A stretch of DNA of 64,000 bases from Actinoplanes sp. KI2. Lineage in GTDB: Bacteria; Actinomycetota; Actinomycetes; Mycobacteriales; Micromonosporaceae. Shown in pieces: positions 53,085-61,760 of this stretch. Location of the stretch: contig NZ_JAOSZE010000014.1 in NCBI RefSeq assembly GCF_025630775.1, positions 124,001-188,000 on the forward strand, given 5' to 3'. The notes under the pieces were generated by a model. That model ran no database searches and was not told where the DNA came from. It worked only from the letters and a program-made list of their open reading frames with translations. The first letter of the stretch is position 1. Each line of letters starts with the position of its first letter. Made by a program: the position numbers and the translations under genes.

Positions 53085-53197
53085 CACGGGACAGTCCCCC
53101 ACGGGACTCACCCGGTCGACCGCAACCATCAGCCCAGCCCACGGGACAGTCCCCCCACGCGACTCACCCGGTCGTCGACCGCAACCACCAGCCAGCC
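53085..53197. repeat. Two-copy ~56-bp direct repeat
   Basis: Copy 1 at 53085-53139 and copy 2 at 53140-53197 share cacgggacagtcccc, gactcacccggtc and cgcaacca segments, with small indels. The repeat lies just after the mca stop (minus strand) and next to the palindrome. Confidence 0.85.
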
Positions 53198-53216
53198 CCA
53201 AGCGAAGCCACCAAGC

Positions 53217-54098
53217 TCAGCGGACGTCGGCACCCTCGTGGACCCCCGCGAACAGGTCCGACTCCGGGATCGGGCTGTCGACCAGCGACCGGGCCAGCTC
53301 GAAGTCCTCCGTCGGCCACACCTTCTGCTGGAGGTCGAGCGGAATGCGGAACCAGAACCCGTCCGGGTCGACCTGGGTGGCGTGTGCCCGCAGCGCGTCG
53401 TCGCGGACGTGGAAGTACTCCCCGCACTCGACCCTCGTCGTGATCTTGTCGCCCCGGTCGTCGCGGTCGGACCACTTCTCCAACCATTCCGTGTACGGCG
53501 ACTCGAGGCCCGCCGACAGCATGCCCTCGTGCAGCGCGAGCATCCGCGCCCTGGTCCAGCCGGAGTTGTAGTACAGCTTCAGCGGCTGCCACGGCTCGCC
53601 CAGCTCGGGGTACTTCTCCGGGTCGCCGGCCGCGTCGAAGGCCGCCACCGACACCTTGTGACACATGATGTGGTCGGGGTGCGGATAGCCGCCGTTCTCG
53701 TCGTACGTCGTCATGACCTGCGGCCGGAACTCGCGGATCAGCCTGATCAGCGGTTTCGCCGCCTCCTGCGGGTCTTGCAGACCGAAGCACCCCTCGGGCA
53801 GCGGTGGCAGCGGGTCGCCCTCGGGCAGCCCCGAGTCGACGAAGCCCAGCCAAGCCTGGTCGACCCCGAGGATCTCGCGCGCCTTGGTCATCTCGGCGCG
53901 GCGGATGTTGGCGATGTCGGCCAGCACCTCGGGGCGGTCCATCTTCGGGTTGAGCACGCTGCCGCGCTCGCCGCCCGTACACGTCGCGACCAGCACCTTC
54001 GCACCCTCGGCGACGTATTTCGCCATGGTCGCGGCGCCCTTGCTCGACTCGTCGTCGGGGTGGGCGTGCACCGCCAGGAGGCGCAGCTGCTCGGTCAC
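53217..54098 (-). CDS. mca: Mycothiol S-conjugate amidase
   Basis: A 293-residue zinc amidase that cleaves mycothiol S-conjugates to mercapturic acids and GlcN-inositol. The AHPDDESSKG metal motif is at about residue 12, and the second metal ligand lies in GGYPHPDHIMCHK. The C-terminal FWFRIPLDLQQKVWPTEDF matches the Mca rather than MshB subgroup. GTG 54098 has AGAGGAG 8 nt upstream; the frame runs to 54239 but without family similarity. It is divergent from DUF4307. Detoxification fits an organism that uses mycothiol. Confidence 0.93.
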   Translation of the reverse strand: MTEQLRLLAVHAHPDDESSKGAATMAKYVAEGAKVLVATCTGGERGSVLNPKMDRPEVLADIANIRRAEMTKAREILGVDQAWLGFVDSGLPEGDPLPPLPEGCFGLQDPQEAAKPLIRLIREFRPQVMTTYDENGGYPHPDHIMCHKVSVAAFDAAGDPEKYPELGEPWQPLKLYYNSGWTRARMLALHEGMLSAGLESPYTEWLEKWSDRDDRGDKITTRVECGEYFHVRDDALRAHATQVDPDGFWFRIPLDLQQKVWPTEDFELARSLVDSPIPESDLFAGVHEGADVR

Positions 54099-54217
54099 CG
54101 AAGGACTCCTCTGGTTCAACCGCTCTTCTGATTCAGGGGCGGATGGGGTCAGGTGCGAAGATGGACTCTGCCATTCTTGCGGATACCACCGACAAGAACC
54201 GCACGAGAGGTCGTCAG

Positions 54218-54640
54218 GTGAGCGAGACGCACACCACAAACCCGGTGTTCCCGCCGGGCCGTTACGGGCACCGGCGCGAGGGCCGGCGCCGGCCGGTGGT
54301 GCCGATCATCATCCTGTCGATCGTGCTCGCGGCGTCGGTCCTGGTGTCGGTGAAGCTGTACCAGCGGTACGGCCAGACCGACTATCAGGCGCAGATCGTC
54401 GGCTGGCAGCAGTCGACCGACACGACCATGACGATCAAGTTCACCGTCCAGGTGCCGGCCGGGCAGCCGGCCGAGTGCGTGCTGCGGGCTCGCGACTACG
54501 GCGGAAACGAGGTCGGCCGGCGTACGGTCGTGGTGAAACCGGCCGACGCGCGCGCCACCTCGATCGAGGCCGCGGAGCCGGTAACCACCTCGAAGCGTGG
54601 TTCCGTGGGTGACGTGCTGGGTTGTCAACCAGCCAGTTGA
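54218..54640 (+). CDS. DUF4307 membrane protein
   Basis: A 140-residue protein of unknown role. It has one TM segment (VVPIIILSIVLAASVLVSVKLY, about residues 25-45) and an extracellular beta-sandwich-like domain (YQAQIVGWQQSTDTTMTIKFTVQVP, ARDYGGNEVGRRTVVV). The start is uncertain: GTG 54218 (VSETHTTNPVFPPGRYG) fits the family N-terminus, but an ATG at 54161 is possible. The neighbourhood mca / DUF4307 / greA is common in Micromonosporaceae. Confidence 0.8.
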   Translation: MSETHTTNPVFPPGRYGHRREGRRRPVVPIIILSIVLAASVLVSVKLYQRYGQTDYQAQIVGWQQSTDTTMTIKFTVQVPAGQPAECVLRARDYGGNEVGRRTVVVKPADARATSIEAAEPVTTSKRGSVGDVLGCQPAS

Positions 54641-54780
54641 CCTCCTCCGGCCGAGGTTTGAACAGTGCAAGATCGAGCAATCTAGACGCCGCGCATACCG
54701 CTGGTAAGCTTGGTGATTCGCTCCGTTCAGCAGGCAACGGTGATGCTGAGCTTTTCCCCGTCCCAGCAAGGAGATCGACC

Positions 54781-55275
54781 GTGTCCAGTTCAGAGGCGCC
54801 CAAGACTTGGCTTTCTCAGGACGCTTACGACCGGCTGCAGGCCGAGCTCGACGAGCTGATCGCCGCGCGGCCCGCGGTCGCCGCGGAGATCAACGCTCGG
54901 CGCGAGGAAGGCGACTTGCGGGAGAACGGCGGATACCACGCCGCGCGGGAGGAGCAGGGCAAGCAGGAAGGCCGCATTCAGTACCTCAAGGAGTTCCTGC
55001 GGAACGCCGAGGTCGGCGAGGCCGCCACGGCCGATTCGGTGCAACCGGGTTCGGTCGTGACGATCTACTTCGACGACGACAAGACCGACACCGAGACGTT
55101 CCTGCTCGGGTCCCGCGAGATCGCGTCGACCACCGACCTCACCGTGTACAGCCCGGAGTCGGCGCTCGGCAAGGCGATCCTCGGCGTCGGCACCGGTCAG
55201 ACCGTTACCTACACGGCGCCCAGCGGCGCCGACATCAAGGTCACCGTCGTCGAGTTCGGGCCGTTCGAGGGGTAG
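54781..55275 (+). CDS. greA: Transcription elongation factor GreA
   Basis: A 164-residue factor that rescues backtracked RNA polymerase by stimulating cleavage of the 3' RNA. The N-terminal coiled coil carries the acidic tip REEGDLRENGGYHAARE. The C-terminal FKBP-like half contains ALGKAILGVGTGQTVTY. GTG 54781 has AAGGAG at 54768-54773 upstream, which decides the start. Its 5' region from 54650 holds no hairpin. Confidence 0.94.
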   Translation: MSSSEAPKTWLSQDAYDRLQAELDELIAARPAVAAEINARREEGDLRENGGYHAAREEQGKQEGRIQYLKEFLRNAEVGEAATADSVQPGSVVTIYFDDDKTDTETFLLGSREIASTTDLTVYSPESALGKAILGVGTGQTVTYTAPSGADIKVTVVEFGPFEG

Positions 55276-55281
55276 GAAACT

Positions 55282-56526
55282 TCAGGGGGTGGCGTCTGCC
55301 AGCGGCGCCACCCGATACCCCGCGGCCCGCAGCGCGCTGATCAGTGCCGCCGAGTGATCCGGCCCGCGGGTCTCGACCGACAGCGCCACCTCGGCCTCGC
55401 CGAAGCTCAGCCGGGGGCTCTGCCGCGAGTGCGCCACGTCCACCACGTTCGCCCGCTGCTCGGCGATCTCCGCAAGCAGCCGGGCCAACTCGCCCGGCCG
55501 GTCGTCGCAGCGCACGGCGAGCCGCAGGAACCGGCCCGCCGAGGTGAGCCCGTGCTCGATCACCCGTAGCAGCAGCATCGGGTCGATGTTGCCGCCGGAC
55601 AGGATCGCCACCGCCGGACCGTCCGGCGCGGGCACGCAGGCACCGGTCAGCAGCGCCGCGACCGCCGCTCCCCCGGCCGGCTCGACCACCATCTTGTGTC
55701 GCTCCAGCAGCACCAGCAACGCCGCCGACAGGTCCTCGTCGGTCACCGTCACGACGTCGTCGACCAGCTTGCTGACGTGCGCGAACGTCAGGTCGCCGGG
55801 CCGCAGCACGGCGATGCCGTCGGCGATCGTGGCGCCCCGGGCGAGCTTGCGCGGCGCGCCGGCGGCCAGCGAGGGCGGGAACGCCGCGGCGCCGGCCGCC
55901 TGCACCCCCACCACCCGTACATCCGGACGCAACGCCTTCACCGCGACCGCGAGGCCGGAGATCAGCCCGCCGCCGCCGACCGCGGTCACGATCGTGGCGG
56001 CCGCCGGCAGCTGGTCGAGGATCTCCAGGCCGACTGTGCCCTGCCCGGCGATGATGTCCGGGTGGTCGAACGGGTGGATGAACACCGCGCCGGTCTCCGC
56101 CGCGAAGTGCTTCGCCGCGTCCAGCGCGTCGTCGACGCTGGTCCCCGCGTACTCGATGGCCGCGCCGTACCCCTTGGTCGCGGTCACCTTCGGCAGCGGC
56201 GCGCCCTCCGGCATGAAGACCGTGGCGCTCGCGCCGAGCAGTTCGGCCGCGAGGGCCACGCCCTGCGCATGATTTCCGGCGCTGGCGGCCACGACGCCGC
56301 GCTTGCGCTCGGCGTCGGAGAGACGGGCAATTCGGGTGTACGCCCCGCGCACCTTGTACGAGCCGGCCCGCTGCTGGTTTTCACACTTCAGCCAGGTCGG
56401 CACGCCGGTGACCTCGGACAACGGCCGCGAGTGCAGCACCGGCGTGGTCTCGACGACCCCGGTCAGCAGCTCGCGCGCCGCCTCCACGTCACTGAGGGAC
56501 AACAGATCCAGGGGTACGCCAGTCAT
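55282..56526 (-). CDS. ilvA: Threonine ammonia-lyase (dehydratase)
   Basis: A 414-residue PLP enzyme that converts threonine to 2-oxobutanoate for isoleucine synthesis. The PLP lysine is in AGSYKVRGAYTRIA; the phosphate-binding glycine loop is VGGGGLISGLA; the serine-type loop SAGNHAQGVAL is present. A C-terminal ACT domain (residues ~330-410, LRLAVRCDDRPGELARLLAEIAEQ) suggests allosteric control. The length matches the single-ACT type. It lies 7 nt from the greA stop on the opposite strand. Confidence 0.93.
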   Translation of the reverse strand: MTGVPLDLLSLSDVEAARELLTGVVETTPVLHSRPLSEVTGVPTWLKCENQQRAGSYKVRGAYTRIARLSDAERKRGVVAASAGNHAQGVALAAELLGASATVFMPEGAPLPKVTATKGYGAAIEYAGTSVDDALDAAKHFAAETGAVFIHPFDHPDIIAGQGTVGLEILDQLPAAATIVTAVGGGGLISGLAVAVKALRPDVRVVGVQAAGAAAFPPSLAAGAPRKLARGATIADGIAVLRPGDLTFAHVSKLVDDVVTVTDEDLSAALLVLLERHKMVVEPAGGAAVAALLTGACVPAPDGPAVAILSGGNIDPMLLLRVIEHGLTSAGRFLRLAVRCDDRPGELARLLAEIAEQRANVVDVAHSRQSPRLSFGEAEVALSVETRGPDHSAALISALRAAGYRVAPLADATP

Positions 56527-56547
56527 GCGTCAAATCGTGCCACCTGA

Positions 56548-57906
56548 TCACCCGAAAGCGTGACGCTGCCAGGGGTTGGCCACCTCGAGCTGGCCGGCGA
56601 TCGAGAGAAGCAGCAGCTCGGAGTCGGGCGGCCCGACGATCTGCACGGCCAGCGGGAGCCCGTCCGGGCGCAACCCGACCGGGACCACGATCGCCGGCAG
56701 CCCGGCCACGTTCCAGGGTGCCGCGTACGGCGCGTACCGCAGGTTCACCGCCATGTTGCGCCGCCAGGACCCCTGCGAGTACTGCTCGGCCGGCGGCGGC
56801 GCGGCGGCCAGCGCCGGGGTGAGCAGCACATCCACGTTGCGATCGGCGAAGAACTTGATCGACGTCGCCCGCCAGGCGTCCCGGTGCTCCTGCTTGGTCA
56901 GGCCGGTACGCGACACCCACTTGCCGAGCCGGATGTGCTGCCGGGTGCGCGGCTGGAGCTTGCCGACGTCCAGGCCCTGCGACTCGCGGTAGGCGGCGGC
57001 GAACCAGGTGGCCAGCACCCGCAGGCCGAGCGCCGTCGGATAGCGCGGCTCGGCCTTCACCGTGTCGTGGCCGGCCTGCGTCATCAGCTTCGCGGCCGTC
57101 GCCACCGCACCCCGGTTCGGCTCGTCCAGGCGTACGCCCACGACCGGCGACCTGGTCGACACGCCGACGCGCAGCTTGCCCGGCTCGACCAGCTTCACCG
57201 GCTCGCGGCCGGCGAGCACCGAGAAACCCAGCGCCGCATCGGCCACCGTGGTGGTGAGCACGCCGTTCTCGGCGAACCCGAACCAGTCGTTGGTGCCCAG
57301 CTCGGCCGGGATCACGCCGCGACCCGGCTTCAGGCCGACCAGCCCGCAGCAGGCCGCCGGGATGCGGATCGAGCCGAGCCCGTCGTTGCCCTGGGCGATC
57401 GGCACCAGCCCGGCCGCCACCGCCGCCGCCGAGCCGCCGGACGAGCCGCCCGGCGTACGGTCGCGGTCCCACGGGTTGCGGGTCGGCGCCTCCTGGTCGT
57501 CGGTGACCCCCCACAGCCCCATCTCGGGCATCCGGGTCACCCCGACCACGATCGCGCCGGCCCCGCGCAGCCGGCGCACCACCTCGTGGTCCTGTTCGGC
57601 CACCGGCTTGCGGGCCGCGGCCGAGCCGTCCCAGACGGGCAGGCCGGCCACGGCGGTGTTCTCCTTCACCGCGACCGGCACGCCCGCGAGCGGAAGGTTG
57701 GCCAGGTCCTCCTGGTCGTCGACCTTCTCCGCCTCGGTGATCGCCTCGCCGGCCCGGACCACCCGGAAGGCGTCCAGCGAGGGGTCGGAGATCGCGATCT
57801 GCTCGAGTGTGTCGGCGACGACCTGGGTGGCCGACACGTCACCGCGCCGTACCGCCCGGGAGATCTGCTTCGCGGTAGCGCCCACCCAGCTAGTGCCGTC
57901 CGACAT
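56548..57906 (-). CDS. Amidase (amidase-signature family)
   Basis: A 452-residue amidase with the Ser-cis-Ser-Lys triad: Lys in PVAVKENTAVAG (about residue 78), cis-Ser in TPGGSSGGSAAAVAAG (about residues 150-165) and the nucleophile Ser in NDGLGSIRIPAACCG. The length is usual. Substrate cannot be predicted. It starts 24 nt after the metB stop region on the same strand (metB lies downstream-to-upstream: metB 57930-59081, amidase 56548-57906), so it is likely the second gene of a transcript with metB. Confidence 0.88.
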   Translation of the reverse strand: MSDGTSWVGATAKQISRAVRRGDVSATQVVADTLEQIAISDPSLDAFRVVRAGEAITEAEKVDDQEDLANLPLAGVPVAVKENTAVAGLPVWDGSAAARKPVAEQDHEVVRRLRGAGAIVVGVTRMPEMGLWGVTDDQEAPTRNPWDRDRTPGGSSGGSAAAVAAGLVPIAQGNDGLGSIRIPAACCGLVGLKPGRGVIPAELGTNDWFGFAENGVLTTTVADAALGFSVLAGREPVKLVEPGKLRVGVSTRSPVVGVRLDEPNRGAVATAAKLMTQAGHDTVKAEPRYPTALGLRVLATWFAAAYRESQGLDVGKLQPRTRQHIRLGKWVSRTGLTKQEHRDAWRATSIKFFADRNVDVLLTPALAAAPPPAEQYSQGSWRRNMAVNLRYAPYAAPWNVAGLPAIVVPVGLRPDGLPLAVQIVGPPDSELLLLSIAGQLEVANPWQRHAFG

Positions 57907-57929
57907 CCCAAGCTCCGTGTATGTAAGGG

Positions 57930-59081
57930 TCAGCCGAGCGCCTGCTCGAGGTCGGCGAGCAGATCGTCAACGCTTTCGATGCCGACAGACAGTCGCACGA
58001 GATCGGCGGGGACTTCAAGCGGTGAGCCCGCAGCCGACAGGTGTGTCATCTGACCCGGGTGCTCGATCAGCGATTCGACTCCGCCGAGCGACTCGCCCAG
58101 CACGAACAGTTTCGCCCGGTTGCAGATCTCGATCGCCGCCTCGGGACCGCCCGCGGCCCGGAACGAGACCATGCCGCCGAACCGGCGCATCTGCTTGGCG
58201 GCCGTCTCGTGCCCCGGGTGCGACTCCAGCCCCGGATAGAGGACGCTCGTCACCGCGGTGTGCTCGCCGAGATATCCGACGATTCGCTCCGCGTTGTCGC
58301 AGTGCCGATCCATCCGTACGCCAAGGGTCTTGATGCCCCGCAAAGTGAGCCAGGCGTCGAACGGCCCGTTGACCGCGCCCATCGCGTTCTGGTGGAACGC
58401 GAGCGTGTCGCCCAGCTCGTCGGTCGCGGCGACCAGCGCGCCACCCACGACGTCGGAGTGTCCACCCAGGTACTTCGTGGTCGAGTGCACCACGACGTCG
58501 GCGCCCAGCGCGATCGGCTGCTGCAGGTACGGCGAGGCGAACGTGTTGTCGACGACCAGCATCGCGTCGTACTCGTGGGCCAGGGCGCCCAGCGCGGCGA
58601 TGTCGGCGATGTTGAGCAGCGGGTTGGTCGGCGTCTCCGCCCAGATCAGCCGGGTGTGCCCGGGCCGGAACGCGGCCCGCACCTCGTCCAGGTTGTCGAG
58701 CGGAACGGCCGTCCAATCCAGACCCCAGTTCTCGGCCACCTTCGAGAACAGGCGATACGTGCCGCCGTACGCGTCGCCCGGGATGACCACGTGATCGCCG
58801 GGACGGCAGACGGCCCGCAGCAGCGTGTCCTCAGCGGCGAGACCGCTCGCGAAGGCCAGGCCACGGCGGCCGCCCTCGATCGCCGCGAGGCATTCCTGGA
58901 GCGAGTCACGGGTCGGGTTGCTGGATCGGGAGTATTCATACCCGAGCCGCGGCGAGCCGACGGCGTCCTGGGCGTAGGTACTGGTCTGGTAGATCGGCGG
59001 CACCACCGCGCCGGTCCGCGGGTCCGGCTCTTGGCCGGCGTGGATGGCAAGGGTGTCGAAGCCGTAGCTGTTAGCCGTCAT
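57930..59081 (-). CDS. metB: Cystathionine gamma-synthase
   Basis: A 383-residue PLP gamma-family enzyme that makes cystathionine from an activated homoserine and cysteine. The PLP lysine is in VVHSTTKYLGGHSDVVGG; YEYSRSSNPTRDSLQECLA and VIPGDAYGGTYRLF are family blocks. ATG 59081 fits the family start; no Shine-Dalgarno precedes it and a TAGCCT box lies 8 nt upstream, so a leaderless transcript is likely. It is divergent from the HIT gene over 24 bp. A bifunctional synthase/lyase role cannot be excluded. Confidence 0.9.
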   Translation of the reverse strand: MTANSYGFDTLAIHAGQEPDPRTGAVVPPIYQTSTYAQDAVGSPRLGYEYSRSSNPTRDSLQECLAAIEGGRRGLAFASGLAAEDTLLRAVCRPGDHVVIPGDAYGGTYRLFSKVAENWGLDWTAVPLDNLDEVRAAFRPGHTRLIWAETPTNPLLNIADIAALGALAHEYDAMLVVDNTFASPYLQQPIALGADVVVHSTTKYLGGHSDVVGGALVAATDELGDTLAFHQNAMGAVNGPFDAWLTLRGIKTLGVRMDRHCDNAERIVGYLGEHTAVTSVLYPGLESHPGHETAAKQMRRFGGMVSFRAAGGPEAAIEICNRAKLFVLGESLGGVESLIEHPGQMTHLSAAGSPLEVPADLVRLSVGIESVDDLLADLEQALG

Positions 59082-59105
59082 GTTCCGCAAGGCTAGTCTC
59101 GCGAT
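59082..59105. promoter_or_regulatory. Compact bidirectional leaderless promoter region
   Basis: Only 24 bp separate two start codons. On the plus strand TAGTCT (59094-59099) lies 6 nt before the HIT GTG. On the minus strand TAGCCT (59095-59090) lies 8 nt before the metB ATG. The two boxes overlap at TA. Confidence 0.65.
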
Positions 59106-59519
59106 GTGGCGGAGTGTGTGTTCTGTGCGATCGTGGCGGGGTCGGTGCCCGCCTTCAAGGTGGTCGACGTGCCCGAGGGTGTCGGGTTCCTCGATACCCG
59201 GCCCGTGTTCAAGGGGCATGTGCTGGTGGTGCCGCGCCGGCACGTGGTGACGCTGCCCGATCTGCCCATCGCCGACCTACCCGGATATTTCGGACTTGTT
59301 CAGCGGGTGGTGACGGCCGTGCCGGCGGCGCTCGGCTCGCAGGGGACGTTCGTCGCAATCAACAATGTCGTGTCGCAGTCGGTGGCACATTTGCATACAC
59401 ATGTGGTGCCGCGGACAAAAGGGGACGGTCTGAAGGGCTTCTTCTGGCCGCGGACGCGCTACGCGAGCCCCGAGGAGGCCGCCGACTACGCCGCGAAAAT
59501 TGCCTCCGAGCTTGGGTAA
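59106..59519 (+). CDS. HIT-family nucleotide-binding protein
   Basis: A 137-residue histidine-triad hydrolase or nucleotide-binding protein. The triad is HLHTHVVPR at about residue 97; a CVFCAIVAG motif at the N-terminus matches HINT-type proteins. The GTG at 59106 starts the gene. The gene lies 48 nt before msrA on the same strand and could be co-transcribed. Likely substrates are AMP-linked phosphoramidates (family knowledge). Confidence 0.9.
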   Translation: MAECVFCAIVAGSVPAFKVVDVPEGVGFLDTRPVFKGHVLVVPRRHVVTLPDLPIADLPGYFGLVQRVVTAVPAALGSQGTFVAINNVVSQSVAHLHTHVVPRTKGDGLKGFFWPRTRYASPEEAADYAAKIASELG

Positions 59520-59567
59520 GGTTGGCCTAACTCCCGGCGTTGCACCGAGCGGATGAAGGGAGTGACC

Positions 59568-60230
<663 letters not shown>

Positions 60231-60570
60231 CCAGCTGATCAGCACAGATCCAACGAAAGCCCCTCCCCGAGGTCATTCCGGGAAGGGGCTTTCATCTGTC
60301 ACGGGCCGGTACGTCAGCTCGGCCGGCTCGGGACCGGTGCAGCTCCTCATCGCGGGGGAGGACCGTCTCGCCGTGCGTCGGCGCGTTGCGGCGGCGGCGC
60401 GGCTCGTCGGGCTCGGCGGCGTGCATGGTGCCACGGGCGACGCGTGCCCGCCGACGTGGGAGCCACGATGTTGCGCCTGCACGCACCCGAGTCATTGCGG
60501 GGTTGAAGGATTTAAGGATCTTTAAGGTACGAACCCCGTCCGCTCGAAGACCAGCCACGTAAACACGGGC
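60231..60570. other. Intergenic region after msrA
   Basis: A 340-bp region. It holds the msrA terminator. The rest is GC-rich with no supported gene (a 62-codon frame at 60337 has no clear start signal). Two direct copies of tttaagg (near 60509 and 60518) are the only AT-rich element; promoter of the next gene may be here. Confidence 0.5.
60255..60293 (+). terminator. Hairpin terminator after msrA
   Basis: Arms 60255-60269 (gaaagcccctccccg) and 60279-60293 (cgggaaggggctttc), 14 of 15 complementary, loop of 9 nt. It starts 25 nt after the stop. Confidence 0.85.
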
Positions 60571-61374
60571 ATGAGGAGATCACGCAGCAGGGCATACCGG
60601 CGGCCGGGCAGTGGACTCACCGGGCGCAACCGCAAGATCGCCATCGGACTTGCCGTCGCGACTCTGGCCGGCGGTGCGTTCGCCGTCAGCACCGGCATGA
60701 GCAACGCCGCCACCAACTGCTCCGGTCTGGACCAGTCGCTGCGCGACAACCTCGCCTTCATGGCCGACCAGCGTGCACACCCCAACGCTCAGACCAACGC
60801 CGTGCTGGCGAACCGCCAGGCCGTGGTCAACCTGATCAACCTGCAGCGCCAGCAGGCCGGCTGCACGGCGGACGTCGGTGCCGCCAACCCGCCCGCGAAC
60901 GCGAACCCGCCGGCCAACGCAAATCCGCCGGCCGCGAATCCGCCGGCCGCGAATCCCCCGGCGAACCCGCCCGGCACGGGTTCGGGCCAGAGTGGAGCGA
61001 CGGGGAACGCCGGAGCCAGCTCCGGTAACATTAACGCTTTGGTGCCGGCGCTGGGTTTCAGCCCGGGCAATCCGAACGCGACGGCCGACCGCGTAGGCCC
61101 TACCGGGGTAAAGGTTCCCGGTCGCTGCCCACCCACTCAAGCCCAAGTGAACGCGCAGGTAGCGCTCAAGAATGCGAACTTTCCGAGTGGAACGGACCTT
61201 GAAAGCCGCATCCAACGGTATGAAAAAACCTTGTCGGCGATTCAAGACTTGAAATGCCCCGCATCTTCCACGACTTTGCTGGGCCGCTTGAATTCCTTGA
61301 CCGCGCTGCGCGGAAACGCGAACCGCGATAACATCCTGCGTGGTTTGGGTCTGAACGAAACGCCAGCGGGATAA
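60571..61374 (+). CDS. Secreted protein with Pro-Ala-Asn repeat linker
   Basis: A 267-residue exported protein. Basic N-terminus (RRSRSRAYRRPGSG), a hydrophobic core IAIGLAVATLAGGAFAVS and cleavage near NAATNCS. A helical N-terminal domain has two cysteines (NCSGL, GCTAD), then a linker of about seven NPPAN/NPPA units (residues ~108-135), a Gly/Ser region, and a helical C-terminal domain (PPTQAQVNAQVALKNANFP, LESRIQRYEKTL) with two more cysteines (GRC and LKC). No enzyme motif. ATG 60571 has a weak ribosome site. An extracellular or wall-associated role is inferred. Confidence 0.7.
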   Translation: MRRSRSRAYRRPGSGLTGRNRKIAIGLAVATLAGGAFAVSTGMSNAATNCSGLDQSLRDNLAFMADQRAHPNAQTNAVLANRQAVVNLINLQRQQAGCTADVGAANPPANANPPANANPPAANPPAANPPANPPGTGSGQSGATGNAGASSGNINALVPALGFSPGNPNATADRVGPTGVKVPGRCPPTQAQVNAQVALKNANFPSGTDLESRIQRYEKTLSAIQDLKCPASSTTLLGRLNSLTALRGNANRDNILRGLGLNETPAG

Positions 61375-61756
61375 AGCCGCGGGGAATGCGGCGCCGTAAA
61401 ACGCGCCAGCGAAACAAGTGGCTCGCAGAGCGGCGCCGCCGACAACGGCAACCTGATCCTTCGCGGATCCTGATCCACCGCACGGAACCGCCTCGCCGGA
61501 GGCCCTCGCACCACTGGGGTCTCCGGCGCGTCCGTGTGTGGGCCATGCGCGCGGTGATCTTCGGCTACTTCGGCACGCTGACCGACCCCGGCGCTGGGGA
61601 GTATCGCGAGCCCCCTTCTGAACGGACCGCTATGCCCGTACGCGGCCCGGAATGGCAGCCGGGCCGTGTTGCGATCTTCCTCAGTGCTCGCGAAGACGTC
61701 GCACGATGGCTCCGGGGTCGAATTCCCTGCCAAGCGGTGCGACCGAAGGTCAGCCC
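61375..61756. other. Intergenic region with gene remnant
   Basis: 382 bp. It carries the truncated HAD remnant at 61545-61760. The first 170 bp are Arg-codon-rich without a supported gene. Confidence 0.5.
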
Positions 61757-61760
61757 TTAG
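61545..61760 (+). pseudogene. Truncated HAD-hydrolase gene
   Basis: ATG 61545 begins MRAVIFGYFGTLTDPGAGEYREP, which is the first HAD motif (normally DYFGTLTD) with the nucleophile Asp changed to Gly. After about 23 residues the similarity ends; the rest to the TAG at 61760 does not resemble HAD proteins. It is a 5' remnant of a haloacid-dehalogenase-type phosphatase. The stop overlaps the opposing Eis stop. Confidence 0.6.

Larger units (their letters stand above)
52667..53216. other. Long non-coding stretch, repeats only
   Basis: 550 bp with no supported ORF. It contains a degenerate 17-18-bp tandem array (52786-52909), an extended nested palindrome (52947-53050) and a two-copy direct repeat (53085-53197), each listed separately. 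It separates the small membrane-protein gene from mca. Confidence 0.7.

Noticed and set aside
60337..60525. Possible 62-codon gene after msrA
   Set aside because: No clear ribosome site or family; the product ends in an irregular Cys-rich tail.
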